Translations under genes and position numbers: made by a program
Part shown: piece after piece, positions 40,461-40,618 of the stretch
Layout: every line of letters begins with the position of its first letter
Numbering within the stretch: position 1 is the first letter of the stretch
The notes under the pieces: model-generated
The model's database searches: none
Seen by the model: the letters and a program-made list of their open reading frames with translations, nothing else
What the model was told of the DNA's origin: nothing
NCBI GenBank assembly: GCA_022821495.1
Contig: JAJEDN010000085.1
Coordinates: 1 to 40,618, forward strand
DNA from: Candidatus Poribacteria bacterium
GTDB lineage: Bacteria; Poribacteria; WGA-4E; WGA-3G
Reading direction: 5' to 3'
DNA: 40,618 nucleotides

Positions 40461-40542
40461 CCATCGTTATTAATACAATCAGGGTCATTCAATTGTAGGT
40501 TTTTTATGTTGTATTTTTCACAGGTGTTAACATTTCTATACA

Positions 40543-40578
40543 AGCAGAAGTCGCGTGACTTTTCACGCGACTTCTGCT
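40543..40578. repeat. Perfect 16-bp hairpin at the window end
   Basis: AGCAGAAGTCGCGTGA (40543-40558), loop CTTT, then the exact complement (40563-40578). No T-run follows on either strand. It may be the terminator or border of a gene outside the window, or a small repeat element. The rest of 40465-40618 shows no gene. Confidence 0.75.
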
Positions 40579-40618
40579 ATACTTCACCCTAAAAATTACC
40601 ACACTTTTGAGGTGAATC

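Overview
The window looks like a chromosomal segment of an uncultured, Gram-negative-type (outer-membrane) bacterium. Several genes carry signal peptides, two lipoproteins have clear lipoboxes, and there are two paralogous small outer-membrane proteins and a DUF5916/CBM9-type outer-membrane protein. The gene mix, the C-rich interspersed repeats, and a C-terminal tail of the FlgD-like or T9SS-like secretion type suggest Candidatus Poribacteria or a relative such as Latescibacterota. That placement is inference from general resemblance, not a search result. Genes are short operons on both strands, mostly with AAGGAG-type ribosome binding sites. Several near-consensus sigma-70-like promoters can be read by eye.

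Layout. 1-975: an HNH-less IscB/IsrB-type RuvC protein cut by the window edge. 1068-3738: a PD-(D/E)XK-like protein overlapping a two-domain alpha/beta hydrolase. 3761-3932: tandem C-rich repeats and a terminator. 3962-7128: two different Amt ammonium transporters, the first behind a hairpin-rich leader of about 200 nt. 7335-9894: an outer-membrane protein and a GT39-like glycosyltransferase. 9998-12204: accessory DNA with an Rpn-type nuclease and coiled-coil partner, a nuclease/secretion-tail chimera and a MITE-like element. 12480-20900: a DUF5916 protein, the second outer-membrane paralog, trpF, a cupin, a metallophosphoesterase, PDZ-HEAT and TPR-HEAT lipoproteins, and a GNAT acetyltransferase. 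20992-21145: a second MITE with perfect inverted repeats and a target duplication. 21351-25655: a Ski2-like helicase, a Spy/LTXXQ-like protein, tRNA-Ala(GGC) and a SirB1-like protein.

25726-28121 is an A+T-rich type II restriction-modification cassette. Its methyltransferase carries an N-terminal HEAT domain, and its endonuclease gene overlaps the start of tsaB by 4 nt. 28904-29776 is a secreted peroxiredoxin/thioredoxin-fold gene with an in-frame TGA exactly where a UxxC motif would be, followed by a SECIS-like hairpin; it is the best candidate for something undescribed here. It overlaps a flippase gene (29773-31203). Then come a DUF433/DUF5615 toxin-antitoxin pair with a frameshifted toxin, aroA overlapping a DapA-family gene, a TnpB element with a visible right end directly upstream of that DapA-family gene, a PhoR-like histidine kinase, tenA, a TIM-barrel isomerase-like gene behind a palindromic promoter, and a possible ssDNA-annealing protein ending in an SSB-like tip.

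Working together: ammonium uptake (two Amt), aromatic amino acid enzymes (trpF, aroA), thiamin salvage (tenA), tRNA t6A modification (tsaB) and envelope functions form the ordinary background. The accessory layer is dense: two different OMEGA-type nucleases (IsrB-like and TnpB), three further PD-(D/E)XK-type proteins or relics, one R-M system, one toxin-antitoxin relic, MITEs and a C-rich repeat family whose five loci all lie in the same orientation.
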